DNA of 64,000 nucleotides from Morinoia aosen (taxonomy: Eukaryota > Arthropoda > Malacostraca > Amphipoda > Talitridae): positions 71,319,436 through 71,383,435 of the forward strand of contig CM059564.1 in assembly GCA_030386875.1 (NCBI GenBank), given 5' to 3'. Below the pieces are notes generated by a model. It did no database searches. It was not told the DNA's origin and worked only from the letters and a program-made list of their open reading frames with translations. The position numbers and the translations under genes are program-made. Numbering within the stretch: position 1 is the first letter of the stretch; the number at the start of each line of letters is the position of its first letter. Positions 18,801-31,349 of this stretch are shown here, piece after piece.

Positions 18801-19125
18801 CTGAAAAACTCTACGGAGTTTGCAACTGGTATTCAACTTACTATTTCTTTTGCGAATGAAAACTCTATGGAACTTGCAACCAGTATTCAACTTTCTATTT
18901 TAAATGTGAATGAAAACTCTACGGTGTTTGCAGCCAGCATTCAACCTACTATTTCTATGTCAAACGAAAATTCAACGGAGTTGGCAACCAGTATTCCACT
19001 TGCTATTTTTTTGCTGATGTAAGCTCTACGGAGTTTGCAACCAGTATTCAACTTACTATTTTCATTCCAAATGAAAACTCTACGATGTTTGCAACGGGTT
19101 TTTAACCTACTAATTCCAGTGCATA
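18801..19125. repeat. 54-bp minisatellite, about six units
   Basis: The motif CTCTACGGAGTTTGCAACCA recurs every 54 bp from 18805 with moderate divergence between units. Unit length is a multiple of three, so one minus-strand frame shows an 18-residue repeat. I regard that as a by-product. Confidence 0.85.
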
Positions 19126-19683
19126 AAGGTCTAGAAGGCATGAATCGAATAAAAACCATCTAGAATAAATAATAGAGTTTTAACCATAAATAGGCAATTC
19201 CGGATGCCCTGCATTAAAAGTGTGCGACTTTTTAAATACCCAGATGAATATTTTTAGTGGACTTCAGCCACTGAGATTTTAAAACCCAGTAATTTGATTA
19301 TTTGCTAAATTGAGTTACCATTCTAGAAAAAACCGTGAGTCATAAAGATGCACTTGCCCAAAAACGCTAACCCCCTCTCTTTCCATAGCAACGCATCTTC
19401 AGGTCTCACTTCACTATAGTGTTGCACGAGCAATGGGCCAAACAAAATTCTGGGGTCTCCATGAGCTTTATGTTCTAGTAATAATGATAATAATGCTTCC
19501 ATAGTATAAACTGAGCTCGCATATCGTAGATACTTGCGAATCAGACTTCTGTCACGATTTTCAAATTTTCGTTAGCTTGTTTGCTTTTTGCTTTTTCACC
19601 GGACTTATTGCGGAAATTTAGCCTTCACTCATCTTATGGAGTCTTATAGGGTGAGTAGAGGTGTGAGTGGTGCCTTATTGGGC
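19126..19683. other. unassigned sequence
   Basis: No recognised gene or repeat. Confidence 0.4.
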
Positions 19684-20420
19684 CATTCACCCCTCTACAG
19701 CGAGGCACTACTCACCTCTATACAGCAAGGCACCACTCACCCCTCAACAGCAAGGCACCACTCACCCCTCAACAGCAAGGCACCACTCACCCTTCATCAG
19801 CAAGGCACCACTAGCCCCTCAACAGCAAGGCAACACTCACCCCTCAACAGCAAGGCACCACTCGCCCCTCAACAGCAAGGCAACACTCACCCCTCAACAG
19901 CAAGGCACCACTCACCTCTCTACAGCAAGGCACCACTCACCCCTCAACAGCAAGGCAACACTCACCCCTCAACAGCAAGGCACCACTCACCCCTCAACAG
20001 CAAGGCACCACTCACCCCTCAACAGCAAGGCACCACTAGCCCCTCAACAGCAAGGCAACACTCACCCCTCAACAGCAAGGCACCACTAGCCCCTCAACAG
20101 CAAGGCACCACTCACCCCTCAACAGCAAGGCAACACTCACCCCTCAACAGCAAGGCACCACTCACCTCTCTACAGCAAGGCGCCACTCACCCCTCAACAG
20201 CGAGGCACCACTTACCCCCTATAGCAAGGCACAACTCACCCCTCAATAGCAAGGCACCACTCACCCCCAACAGCTAGGCATCACTCACCCCACTACAGCG
20301 AGGCCCCACTAACCTCTCTACAGCGAGGCACCACACACCCCTTTACAGAGAGGCACCACTCACCCCACTACAGCAATGCCCCACTCACCCCAAACACCTC
20401 TCACCCCTCTACAGCAAATA
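19684..20420. repeat. 25-bp minisatellite, about 29 units
   Basis: A tandem array of CACCCCTCAACAGCAAGGC plus CACCACT, period 25 bp. It is very regular from 19730 to 20200 and decays at the right edge. Because 25 is not a multiple of three, a 75-bp super-period produces long open frames in several registers, reading like HPSTARHH and SPLNSKAPLTPQQQG. These are repeat translation, not genes. The C-rich strand is on plus. Confidence 0.95.
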
Positions 20421-20550
20421 CTACAGAAAACACTCTTTGTTTTATGAAGGGAATCAGAAGATGATGTATCAGTTACATTACTGATAACAATTTGGTTGTC
20501 TTGACACGTAATTGTTGATTAGGTAAAATATCTTGTCATGTGATGATTAT

Positions 20551-20570
20551 ATTATCAATATATTGATAAT
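20551..20570. other. 20-bp perfect palindrome
   Basis: ATTATCAATATATTGATAAT is self-complementary over its full length. No context suggests a function. Confidence 0.6.
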
Positions 20571-23257
20571 GGAAGTTGGTTGGAGTTTATATATATTTAT
20601 TTCAATGGTATTTTATAATACTTTGAATAAAAATACAATTTTTACAGCCATTAGTAGTCGGTCTATATGCGATGGAAGAGAAAGCCATGATTTTATTATT
20701 TGATGGAAATTCAGGTCAATCTCACAGGAGCTATAAAAAACGTTCGTTTTGCGCTACCATTAAATATTGCCCAATTTTCATGAAGATTTGGTAGAATCAT
20801 TTTTATTTGACAAGTAACCAGAGCAGCATGTGCTGGATTTGATATCATTACTTTCAATTTCTACCTCCATACGCTTGGGACACCCTACTTTGCATCGTCA
20901 CTGGTATTATGTTTTTTCTTTCAATTTGTATTTGCACGCATTGCCAAACTAGATTAGGCCACAAATGGAATGCATGTTTCCATACTTTTCTCTCAGTTAT
21001 ATGTATAGACTATTCATAGGGTAGTACGATATCCATGTACGCATGTCAACTAAGGATCGTTATGTTAAGACATTTTAAAAACCCGGAAAATTTTGTATCA
21101 TCTTCATTGTAAATAAAGTCTTTCTCTTTCTTTCTTCATCTTGTCTCTAACCACAGAGGAGACGATCTCAAGAAACTGAAGAGAAAGGATCATCTAGCAT
21201 GCTCTGTAGAAAATCAGGAATCAACGCCAAGGTGTTCTCTTACGCAGAGCACTCTTCACATGGAGACAACAAGTAATAAAAGAAGAGGAAGAAATGACAA
21301 AGAAGTACTAGCGAAGAAGGCATGAAAATTAAATGAAGCAAACTGGGCCCGAGAGACAGAAGTCCAGAAGGCCTGCTCATCAATGAGGTATGCATTCAGT
21401 CTCCCCTGAGCGCGCCCGTTACTATGGCACGGGATGGGTAAGCCTGGATAACATTACAAATTTACCTTTTCTATGAGACCTTTTCAAGGCTAATAAAAGT
21501 TCAAGAATGTGTTGCAGATGGAACGACAAAAATTGGCATGACTTTTCAAGGAGTAATGTCATACATTTTTTTGTTCCACAGAAGATTAGAATGTGTGTAA
21601 ACGTTTTACTTTCTACAAAATCCTAATGATGAATTGAATTGCAAAAAAATATGAATTAAGAGTGACCAGAATATCTTACTAAAGCAAGACAATGAACAAA
21701 AAAGTATGTTTCTACATTTTCAGTCTTTTCAACTTTCTTAAACAGTGTGCAAGAAGATAAGTCATATCTAAATAAAATGCTGTACAAGTATATCCAAAAG
21801 AGAAAGTAAGAGCTTAATCTAAATAATTGAAATGCAACTTTGTTCTGCGCATCTTGAATAACACTACTGGGAGATCAATATTTTGACAGAAATAAAATGA
21901 ATTCCTTTCATATGCGTCTTCAGAATAACTTTTTCCAAGCTCCTACAGATATTGTCGTATCTTAGTTGTTAAATAAATATAGTTGCCCAAAGTGGAGTGA
22001 AGTGCGTAGGCTCGACAAACGAGTGCGTTTGCTCAACTACGCATTCGTGTTGATATGCATGCCAACAGATGAGCATAAGCAAGTTCCTATCCCCATCTTT
22101 GCATTCCGTAGTCAGCGCTTATGTAGATAGATGTGTCTTCCCACTTCAATTAGATTATTTCAACTATCCCTATAAGCCTTTGCATTTTAAAGTATTTATG
22201 CATTTCTTATCAAGTTCCCATGTCTCTCGGAGGTAAAGATGTAAGCCTCTGATTATGCTTTTTTGCTCTTTTGCTACGCAATCAGTGCCGTCGAGTAAAT
22301 TTCTTATGGTTGGATGTTCTTAGAATCAATTTAGTTGAATTCGTGCCAGTGGCAATAAACACCAAACTGTCCTTTACGTAGTTTGGACATGATAAACTCA
22401 AGTCTTCTGTAATCGGGCTCTGTGCCTACTGCGATTCCAAGATGGTTTCATGAATTTACCGCAGGTGTTCACCCTAGACACCTTGTTGAGTTCTCAGTTG
22501 CCATGCCTCTTGTCAGGCCTTCGAGATGGTTGCTCTTCTCGCTCTCTTTTGGATACCATGGCAATTGTTATAAAGGGAATGTTTGCAGCTCTGGAAGTAA
22601 CTTGATCCATCTGTTCATTTCAACGAATACTATGACGAGGAAACCATCAAATGTGAATTAAGATTCCAATCAAATTTACTGTAGTTCTATCTGGTCAGGC
22701 AACAGAGGTGCAAAACATTACACCAGCAATCATCCTTCCTTGGAAACACGATTTCTTTTTCAGTTTCAAACGAAGATACATGGATTTAACTGACGGAATA
22801 ACCTCTTACTTTCCGACAAATGCTTAAATTTTCGACAAAGGCTGGATTCTCACTCATTGATGCGGGCTTCAAAGAACGTTAGATGGAAGTATGAAATGTA
22901 TGCGCTGGATGAGTATCTTTTTCTTCGAGTAAACTTATGATTCAATTTTTCTCTAAATTTCTCTATAAAAATATTATTCGGGTAGTTATTCTACCCCAAT
23001 GGCCCGTTGTTAATAATCAATTTTTGAATGAAACATATTCAGGATAATTAAATTTGACAAGGTCTTTGGGTTACAGTTATTACGCCTGGAAATTCATTTC
23101 TGAAACAATACAGCCAATGAAGTTCTAACCAAACCACGGAAAAGATCATTGTCATAAAACGGACTTCGAGAATTTGTTTCTGTCGATCAGACCCGTACAT
23201 TGCCATCTGAGTTTTACGCTTGATTTTAGATTGGTAAGTTATTTTAATTTTCATCTA
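20571..23257. other. unassigned sequence
   Basis: No supported gene. It contains the second copy (21020-21082) of the short repeat at 16876-16940. Frames such as 22422-22661 have no recognisable protein. Confidence 0.4.
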
Positions 23258-24061
23258 ACTGTGAGGAAAATTGAAGGTCAATATCAAGTTTAATCATGGA
23301 AATTAAAAATTCCGATCCAAAGAATCACTGAAGGAACACATTTAAAAACGTTTCACATGAATGACATTCTGCTCGCTGATGCGTTACTTTCGAGTTATTT
23401 AACTTTGAAGTTACAGGAACGGCGCTCATGAAATGGCTTTCCCGCGCAATAGCAGAGCGTGTTCCAACAATGCTGCAAGTGCGCGGAGCGGGGGAAAAGT
23501 TATTGTTTTCGCATTATATGGCGTAATTTATTATTTGCCGACCCAGCGGAGTCTGAACCCTCTTCTGGGATGTTTTAGTTAATAACACAATAAAGGTTAT
23601 CACCCAAAAATATTAGCGGGACTGGAATAGTGAAGACTTAAATCGATATGCAGTTGATATCAGTTTCAATAAGGCGGCCACCGGAGAACATTAGCGAAAC
23701 CGTAGGAGTGAATACCGTAGATTTAATATCATGCTATTTATATAACGTATTATTTTTGGGTGATAACTTTTATTGTGTTATTAACTAAAACATCCTAGAA
23801 GTGGGTTCAGGCTCCAAAGGCTCCGAAGGGTCGGCAAATATTAAATAACAAAGTACCCAAACGTACTCTAACAGCTACAGCTTAAGCGCGCAACTGACTG
23901 GAACTACTATGGAAGACGAAAATTTCAAAGTTGAATAACTGGAAAATAACGCATCAGCGAGCAGAATGGCATTCATGTAAAACGTTTTTAAATGTGTTCC
24001 TTCAGTGATTCTTTGGAACGGAATTTTTAATTTCCGTGAGCGAATTCAACTTGAAATTGAC
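23258..24061. mobile_element. foldback element, ~350-bp inverted arms
   Basis: The arm 23258-23615 is repeated in inverted orientation at about 23745-24061. Shared blocks include GGAAATTAAAAATTCCG at the outer ends, AAGAATCACTGAAGGAACAC, CATTCTGCTCGCTGATGCGT, and GATGTTTTAGTTAATAACAC next to TTATCACCCAAAAATA at the inner ends. About 130 bp of unpaired sequence separates the arms. There is no ORF. Transcripts would fold into a long hairpin. Likely a non-autonomous DNA transposon or foldback. Confidence 0.8.
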
Positions 24062-24239
24062 AAAATTTGAAAACACTGATGAAGTACATGCAATAAAAAT
24101 ACATAAAAATGAAATGAAAACACTGATGAGGTACCTAAAAATAAAAGATCAAATAAAAGATCGTGTATGTATGCATACATGGACACTGTGAAAATGCGTA
24201 GGCTTGCTAAATAAATCAGGCAATCGACTGAATTATTTA

Positions 24240-24380
24240 CATATTCCAAAATGTATGCATCTAACCTAATGTATAATACCCGTTTTGTGTTTATTAATAT
24301 ATTTTTTTGGTGTCCGCTTCTTAAGAAACATAGGATGTCTGAGTATGCGGTATCGTGGATACCGAATTCCTCAGTGTATT
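24240..24380 (+). repeat. divergent Helitron-like fragment
   Basis: GGTGTCCGCTTCTTAAG and CGGTATCGTGGATACCG (24348-24364) align with the corresponding parts of the copy at 24535. Divergence is high. Confidence 0.3.
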
Positions 24381-24432
24381 GAAAAATTGCCTTACATGCA
24401 TTGATATGTTTGACATTTTATCAGGATAGATT

Positions 24433-24530
24433 CGGTTAGGACATGATAGGTTAAGATAGGTAAATAATGTTGACGAAATTTTTTCAAGGGTCCACTTAGC
24501 TTAACGATGACATTGTATGTGGAATTTCCC
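24433..24530 (-). repeat. dispersed repeat with CCTAA-like tail, copy 1
   Basis: The reverse complement carries AATGTCATCGTTAAGCTAAG, GTGGACCC, TGAAAAAATTTCG and a tail of CCTATCTTAACCTATC. Two further copies are at 51131-51440. Confidence 0.6.
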
Positions 24531-24534
24531 CAGG

Positions 24535-24770
24535 TCCTGTAACTACATAATAATAACCTTGGTTTATTTGTTTGGAGTCCGCTCCTTCCATTTATCTGTC
24601 ACGCTCATAAGGACCGTTATAATAACCGTATCTGTGATACGATTTTCACCAGTGCGAGAGTACACGGGTACTGTTAGGATATATATTTTTGTAAGTCATC
24701 CACGTCTGGAAAGTTTGCTCAAGAAAGGTATTGAATCCTGTCATTTTTGACGGGCCGTGCACACTATATA
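24535..24770 (+). mobile_element. Helitron-like element copy
   Basis: Begins TCCTGTAACTACATAATAAT followed by GGTTTATTTGTTTGG, a Helitron-like 5' terminus. Internal blocks TCCTTCCAT-x-TATCTGTCACGCTCA, CGTATCTGTGATACG (24627-24641) and GAATCCTGTCATTTTTGACG match the inverted copy at 29615-29835. The 3' end is uncertain. Confidence 0.5.
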
Positions 24771-27700
24771 GTTTATAAATGTTATCCGCATATTTGCCTT
24801 GGACTTTTAGGCATTTCCTTTTTAATACCCGTTTATTTTGTACAGGAATAGGGTGTGACAATTAACGAATACTGTAGACTCTTCCTGCAGCCGATGACTA
24901 AAAAAAGTACTTTACATCATTGTCCATAGTCACACATGAGACCGGCAAAACATTAGGCAATCAGCAGAAATCGTTAGAATCCAGTACTTCTCATCAGAAA
25001 CCGGTGCCGATGTCATCAATTTCCGACTGGGTTGTTCGAATCGTTTTAGTTTACTTAAATGATCACAATTCTACACTTTCCAGTCCAATTCATCGGAAAA
25101 ACGGAATGAAATGTAAAAATGTCCCAAACTCGGGCATAAAACTCAAATTTGACATCAGCGCAACTCTATTTCACAAACAAAACTTCACTTTCTTGTTTTG
25201 AAAATACGAACAAAGTACAAAATAGTCCGCACAAGACATCCAGGACTTACAATTTGAATCGACGATGGGAAACTTGACTCTTATTGGGAACTTCTAACAG
25301 CTGTTCAATAGACACAAATTTTTATGGTAAATTCATTTCTGTGACACTAATATTTACCACTGAGATTCAAAACTTCGGTTGTTGCCAAAAGCTAATGGCA
25401 AGTTGGCAACACGACCACAAGCAACCACTATTTGATTGGAGCTTTGCAAGCCACGGTTAAGATCAATCCCATATCTTCCTTCGTTTTTCCACAAATACGC
25501 TAGTTTACATAATGCCTAAGTTTATAACCATTCAAAAAAAATGAAAGAATGTTATTTTGCATGGACAAACTTCAACATTTTCCTAACTAAAATTCAATCA
25601 TTTATAAAAATAAAAGATCAAGCAGTAAAACAATTTTTGTTTAGGAATTTGAGTATAAAATCACATTTAAGCAACTAAGCAAGTAGCAAGCTGATCATAA
25701 GTTCAAGTCCAGAATGCACATGAATAAAAATTTAGGAATATTCATGAAGTTCACCTCAGTTAGAGGTTGTCCACTCACGGTGTACACGTAGATGTAGCTA
25801 TGCCCAAGGCCAGCAAACTATTCTCCTTCGAGCGCAAGTCAACCTATTGAGCTGCACAATCAAGGCTTGTCACAGGGTGTAACAGCAGTTGAAGCTGAAT
25901 GCAATAAATCAGTAGTTCACAACTCATTAGCTCTTCTGTAATTTCCTCAATAACTCAAAATAAGGGGTTAGAGTATCTATGATCAAACTTTCAATATTGC
26001 ATTAAGTTCCGTTGCATTAATTTTTCACAAATTATCACCGAAAAAAATTGTTCGTCTAATGAAATCGGTAATTTAAAACTGTTAATCCCTGTGAGACAAT
26101 AAAACCCGTATCATAGATACGTCCATGAGCCCCTTTTTAACTTTAATTCAAGAAAGTTCAAGTTCAATTTGAAAAAGCTCAAGTTTAATGTTAAAAAATT
26201 CGAATTCAGTTCAAAAACTCAATTTAAATTGAACTCTAGCTTTTTTAGATTGAACTTGTATTTTTTTAGTTGAAAAGGTGTAGTACTATGGATACCATAG
26301 GAGATTCATACCATTAAAACCACATATGTGAGTCAAAATTTTCGATGGTTAAGGACAAATATATACAGGTGCTACTGTTAACACGGATATTCGAAAAAAT
26401 AAATAAGTTGTATAGTTGAAACTTGAAAGGCCTTACGTTTAACATGTTGAACGAAAGCAAAAGTTGCTTATACATGTAATTTACATAGCTTTGAAGCACG
26501 AATGTTTTTGATATTTATAGTATGGATGTGGTCGGTCAGAGACATGATTCCCAAACTGGCAGCATCATTTGAACTTTGAAATGAGCTCTACAGAATCTTT
26601 CTTATATGGAAGTCTGAGGGCTCTCTTCTTTCGAGACCCCAATATGTAGCGTTAAGATGACTTCAATTATTACTCTTGGATTACCTGAACAACTGAAAGT
26701 GTGAGATGTGAGTATCCGTGGTACAGGCTTCATCAGATTTTTGAGTTTCCTTAATTCAAGCTTTAGGAAGGAAACAAATATTTTCATTTCCTGTTCCCGG
26801 CTGCTAAAAATAATTGCGCCATTTTTGAGCAAAAATTGAAACTTGAGGAAAACTGTTGTTTGATGAGTCTTTTTTGAACCAAAATTTTACAATGAATTTT
26901 AATCATGGTTAAAGTTAAAATATTTCAATCCTCGAACTCTCGGCTGTAAATAAATTGCAGATCAAAAAAAATTCCGGTGTGGATGATCAGATAATTATTT
27001 TCTCGAGGGAATCTTCTTGTACGAAGACATCTTCCTTAGATAATTTCAGATTGTAGATAACTCTCAATTTGGTTTAAGAACAATATTCATACTTACCGTT
27101 ATCACGATGACTTATTTCTTGATAGCGTGTACAAAACTGTTGATCAACTAGGACGTGGAGATATTATCTGATCAAATTATTTCTCTTTACTTCTCTCACA
27201 CTCGAATTTATTTAGAGCTTTCTGCTCGAAATCAACTCACCTTTGTGACTATCCCTCATAAACTCCTTTCATCCGTTACTCCTCGTGAATTTCCGAATTT
27301 AAGATCATTTGTAATGCCTACTGTAGGAGATCGTTAAGTTAAGCACTTAAAACACTAATTTGATCTCTGTTTCAGTTTATCTGAATTCCACTTCCTTCTT
27401 GGTACATCTGTGAGAGAGAACTTCAATTGGATTTCTACATAAGAGCTCCACTTTTGTCTGTGTTCCTGCATTCCTTTATTCGTCCTAGAGGCCTCGTTCT
27501 CTCCCTTTCCAGAAGCGCTCCCGCGCCCTTTGAAGTGAGACTAGCGTCCTCCTGAGGCCATCACTTTTCAGAGAAGCCACCCAGACAGAATTTTAAGGCA
27601 GGCCTCAGGCAACGTGGCCAAAACGAAGCATCTGTATCGGATCCACGATAAAATTCAATTAGTTGTTCCTTCCAATTAGTGCAAGAAGAACTCAAAGAAA

Positions 27701-28379
27701 CCTTTTGTTTCTGCTCGCACACTCGCAGTGGAGGTGGTTTCTCCGCAGCTGCTCAGGTGAGGCTAAGCGAGCTGACGCTAATCCAAGGTGGTAAATGGTC
27801 GACTGTTTTGTGCAGAGGGAAGAGTAAATTGGGAAATTGCTTTTCTAGTGCCAGAAACATTAGGTATTAAAAAATTTATTCATCCTTAACACACAATGTA
27901 GAAGAGGTAAGGGTGTTAATTCGTACGTGAAAAAGAATATGAGGTCATGTTTTCACATATTAAAAAGACTTGGAAACCGTTAACGAAAAACTCACTGATT
28001 CATAACACCGAGGCAATAACAAATATGTACATACTAGGTTCTTGATCAATGAAATAGTGAACGCACATATCAATAGTATAATTGAGGATGAATTTGCAGT
28101 TTTACACGTTTGAAATGATAAAACACGTAAAACACGTGCTTGTACTTGACAATTTCTTCATCCTACTCGCTGTAAATTTTTTCATAGATTGCATATTTTC
28201 CCTTGCACGGGGAGAAAAAATTGTTATTAGGCATCAAACGGAAGTTCACAATACTACGTTATTTACATGAGAAAATTTATTGTAAACCACACTATTTTTA
28301 ATTAGTTTTAATATGCAATCATATGAGCCGAAGTTATTTTCCTCAAGTCAGGAATATTTTAAAAAAACCATAAGTATAC
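24771..28379. other. unassigned sequence
   Basis: AT-rich with no supported gene. It contains an isolated CGTATCATAGATACG (26107-26121) like the Helitron-like palindrome, and a stretch at 26150-26275 rich in AAGTTCAA/TTGAACTT motifs in both orientations. Confidence 0.35.
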
Positions 28380-28840
28380 GTGGAATCAAAATCGATCAAG
28401 AGAACCTATATTACCGGTTCTGATGATAATGGAACAACACCCCTTAGTTATTTCCGGCTCTTTTCCGTGCACAGTTATCCCGTCAAAAGTGAGCGTTTAG
28501 GTATTGTTATTGCAGTAATTCACGTCATGTTCCATCAATTAATAAGATACTCTAGTTCTGACGTGCTTAGAAGAACCAAACGTCTCCAGCTCGGGCCTCG
28601 GCTCGTTGTTCTCTTGGCTTTTAACGCGGCTGACGCCATTATCGATAGAGGTCTTCAGTGTGAGCTTCTGGGATGTGGTGAAGTGCCCGGCAACGACTCC
28701 CTTGATCCTTCTCGTGACCAGTAAAGGAGGCTTTTTATGGACTTCTAAGCAGGAGTCTGCTTTTAGAGTGACGTCGCCTGGATCCAAATGTTCTTGGACG
28801 GTCTTCGAGCCGGCACGTGTCACATGTCATTCACTGTAGC
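28380..28840. other. GC-richer patch of unknown nature
   Basis: Base composition is visibly richer in G and C than its surroundings between about 28550 and 28840. Overlapping frames are open on both strands (for example VTRRIKGVVAGHFTTSQKL on minus), but I recognise no protein. It could be a fragment of a mobile element or a diverged exon. Confidence 0.3.
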
Positions 28841-28984
28841 ATTGCAACCTCCACTGACCGCGCTAGAAACATTTCTGCATGTCGATCTCTACTGGAGCGA
28901 AAGGCGGTCATTTGTTTTGTATGAGTAAGTTATTGCTTCTCTCATTGCGCAGGTTTGATGAAATGATGGTGTGCAGAGAATGCT

Positions 28985-29900
28985 AATTTTTTATGAGTAG
29001 TTTCGATGAAGATAAAAAGGACAACCAATGTACAAATGTTCGTTTTATTATTTTTCATGATAAACGTTTCGGATATTGTAATTCCATATTCAGTGCAGAA
29101 ACATAAAAAGGTGAATCTTAGGAAATGTAAAAAAAATCCTAAAAGATTTTCAGCAGTCATTTTTAATTTGTGAAATTAATGTATGATTGTATGTGCTTGT
29201 GTAATGTGTATGGATGTATTAGTTAACCAATGAGGGTATGTGTCAGTTGTACTGTTTTCAATGAGGATTAGAATCTAAGTTTTTATAGATATTTGCTTAC
29301 TTGTTTTATTGGCTTTTGCTGCGTTTTCTAAGTTTAATTTTTTCATGTCGCAGCACCAATGGCAGAAATAATATTCCGAAACGCTTGCCCTGGAAAATAA
29401 TAAAAAAATTCATTTTTACATCGGTTCTCCTTTTCATCTTACGCGTGAGATTCCCTGAGAATCGATCTCCAGGAAAAGTAACTTCGATGAGTAGTCGGTT
29501 CAAATCGTTCGCTCACAGCTCTAAAATTGCAATAAGCGTCAGACTGTGCATTTGAATGAGTATTAGAGCTCTAGCATCTTGAAAAGGTACAAATTGACAC
29601 ATTATTCTGTCGATAGTGTATAAAGGCCGTCAAAAATGACGGGATTCAATATTTTCCTAGAATAAATCTTCCAGATGTGGATTACAAGCAAATACAATAC
29701 AGAATGTATGTTCATCCTAATAGTGAGTGCGATTAAAATATTTCAGTGGTTGTGCAGGGGTGAAACTCGCATCACAGATACGGTCATTAAGCATCCTTGT
29801 GAGCGTGACAGAGAGATGGAAGGAGTGGTGGCAAAAGGGCAATTTTTTGGAAATCTAATACGTAAAATGAAAAGAAGAACCAATATGAAAAGGAACATTC
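28985..29900. repeat. inverted dispersed repeat blocks
   Basis: About 28985-29120 (plus) and 29310-29450 (reverse complement) align through GAAGATAAAAAGGACAACC, ATTATTTTTC and AACGTTTCGG. A shorter related block lies at 29855-29900 (AAAATGAAAAGAAGAACC). Homology is also visible in translation, so the source may have been coding, but it is now degenerate and unidentified. Confidence 0.5.
29615..29835 (-). mobile_element. Helitron-like element copy (inverted)
   Basis: The reverse complement aligns with 24570-24770 over CTCCTTCCATCT, TCTGTCACGCTCA, CCGTATCTGTGATG and GAATCCCGTCATTTTTGACG. A short hairpin CCGTCAAAAATGACGG lies at 29627-29642. The ends are not resolved. Confidence 0.5.
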
Positions 29901-30510
29901 TTTCAAAAAACTCATAAAAAAACGTCTTCAATTAAAAAAGTGTTTCCTTTTTTATTGTTTCTTATTTTCATTTTACGAATTTTTTGGAACAGATGACTAA
30001 CGAGTGACTATTATGTGAAGCTACCTAAGGTCGTAAAAAGGCACCAGCGTTAAAAGTTCAGTTTGTTAGCAGGTTGTGGCTCAAAAATTCACGATGGTTT
30101 GCCTGCGTGTATGATTTTAAAACATATATAAATATGTACCTTTCTTATTAGAATTCCGTTCTGCTCTTTCGATGACATCCGGTGGGTTGGGAAAATTACT
30201 ACCTTAGCGATGCCTAAGATATACTGTATGTGTGGTATAATTTTGATTGACTTTTTAAATTTTAACGCTCTCATATGCTTCCATAGTTTTCGCCGCTAAA
30301 TCTGTCTAGACAATAATATTTTGAGGAAAGGGATATTTAGCGATAAAACAAAATCGTCCAATTTCAATCTCACTAACAGTCTTTCGTTAGCCAAATTATG
30401 AATAACTCCTTCATTCGGCTTATTCTATTTCTAACACAAAATAAGAATTGTAAGGAAATGAAATGTCATTCATTCCTTTTCATTTGCACTGATTAAGCTT
30501 TACGGCTTTA

Positions 30511-30643
30511 CCCAGTCTAATTTTTTCGCCGCCTTCATGCATGTTTTTCACCGCATGAGCAATTAAATCGCTCCGTCAGTGAAAAACATGCATGCTCCGG
30601 CGGTGAAAAACATGCATGCTCCGGCGAAAAAAGTTAGACTGGG
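30511..30643. mobile_element. 133-bp MITE with TTA target duplication
   Basis: CCCAGTCTAATTTTTTCGCC at 30511 is matched in inverted orientation by GGCGAAAAAAGTTAGACTGGG ending at 30643. TTA flanks both sides (30508-30510, 30644-30646), the 3-bp duplication of PIF/Harbinger elements. The interior holds TGAAAAACATGCATGCTCCG twice in tandem and once inverted. Confidence 0.8.
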
Positions 30644-30646
30644 TTA

Positions 30647-31349
30647 AGACGCAGGGAAGCCATGCATTGATTGAACATGTATAGTTTTGGCTGAAAAAAA
30701 TTGAAATTGAAATTGAGACTGGAAAAAATTGAAATTACTACATACGTGAACCTTGGTACTCAAAGACCAAAAAACTATTAATACTAGTTTTCTCCAGAAA
30801 TATTAGAATCAACGTGACAGAGTTTATCACGAAGGGGAATAACCTCTTCTGAGAACTGCAGTGCACCACTAGCCTGAAACTCGTTTACGTTCACAGTTGT
30901 GATACGTCATCCATCGAACCAACTCGACAGAACTGCGACAATTAACTTGAAGTCTACCACTTTTTAACGCTAACTATGAAACACAAAACAGCAAATTTGA
31001 TGGATGAGTTGAGTTTATGATTAAATTGGCACAGCTGCACAAAAACGCTACCACTAATGTTCAAGAGTCGCAAACCCAAATGTTGTCGCATGTGCGCATT
31101 CTAATCAAAACTCTCTGACTTGTTCATGACTTCAACGAAAAGAACACAGATGCATCTCGATCATAACCTAATTGAAACGAGTTGTATGTACCCGGTATGC
31201 CGGTTAATATTTATCAACTTTTTTCTGGATGGTGCTGGAAACGCGTGTTAGTTCATAGTCTCAACCCGTCTGTCAGTTAGATTGTTGCTAGGACAGTACC
31301 TGTCAAAACGCCGTTAATTAATGAGCAATCGAGTCCCAGTTAGAGTGAT
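30647..31349. other. unassigned sequence
   Basis: No recognised gene or repeat. Confidence 0.4.

Noticed and set aside
19588-20277. 229- and 140-codon Pro/Gln/Ser-rich frames
   Set aside because: They are translations of the 25-bp minisatellite in different registers; open frames follow from the repeat.
17428-20890. GGGTGTCC at 17428 and GGACACCC near 20883 as ends of one 3.4-kb transposon
   Set aside because: The match is only ~8-10 bp, has no target duplication, and unrelated elements and minisatellites lie between.
28539-28823. 94-codon minus frame in the GC-richer patch
   Set aside because: Overlaps equally open plus-strand frames, and neither shows a known family; kept only as an unassigned patch.
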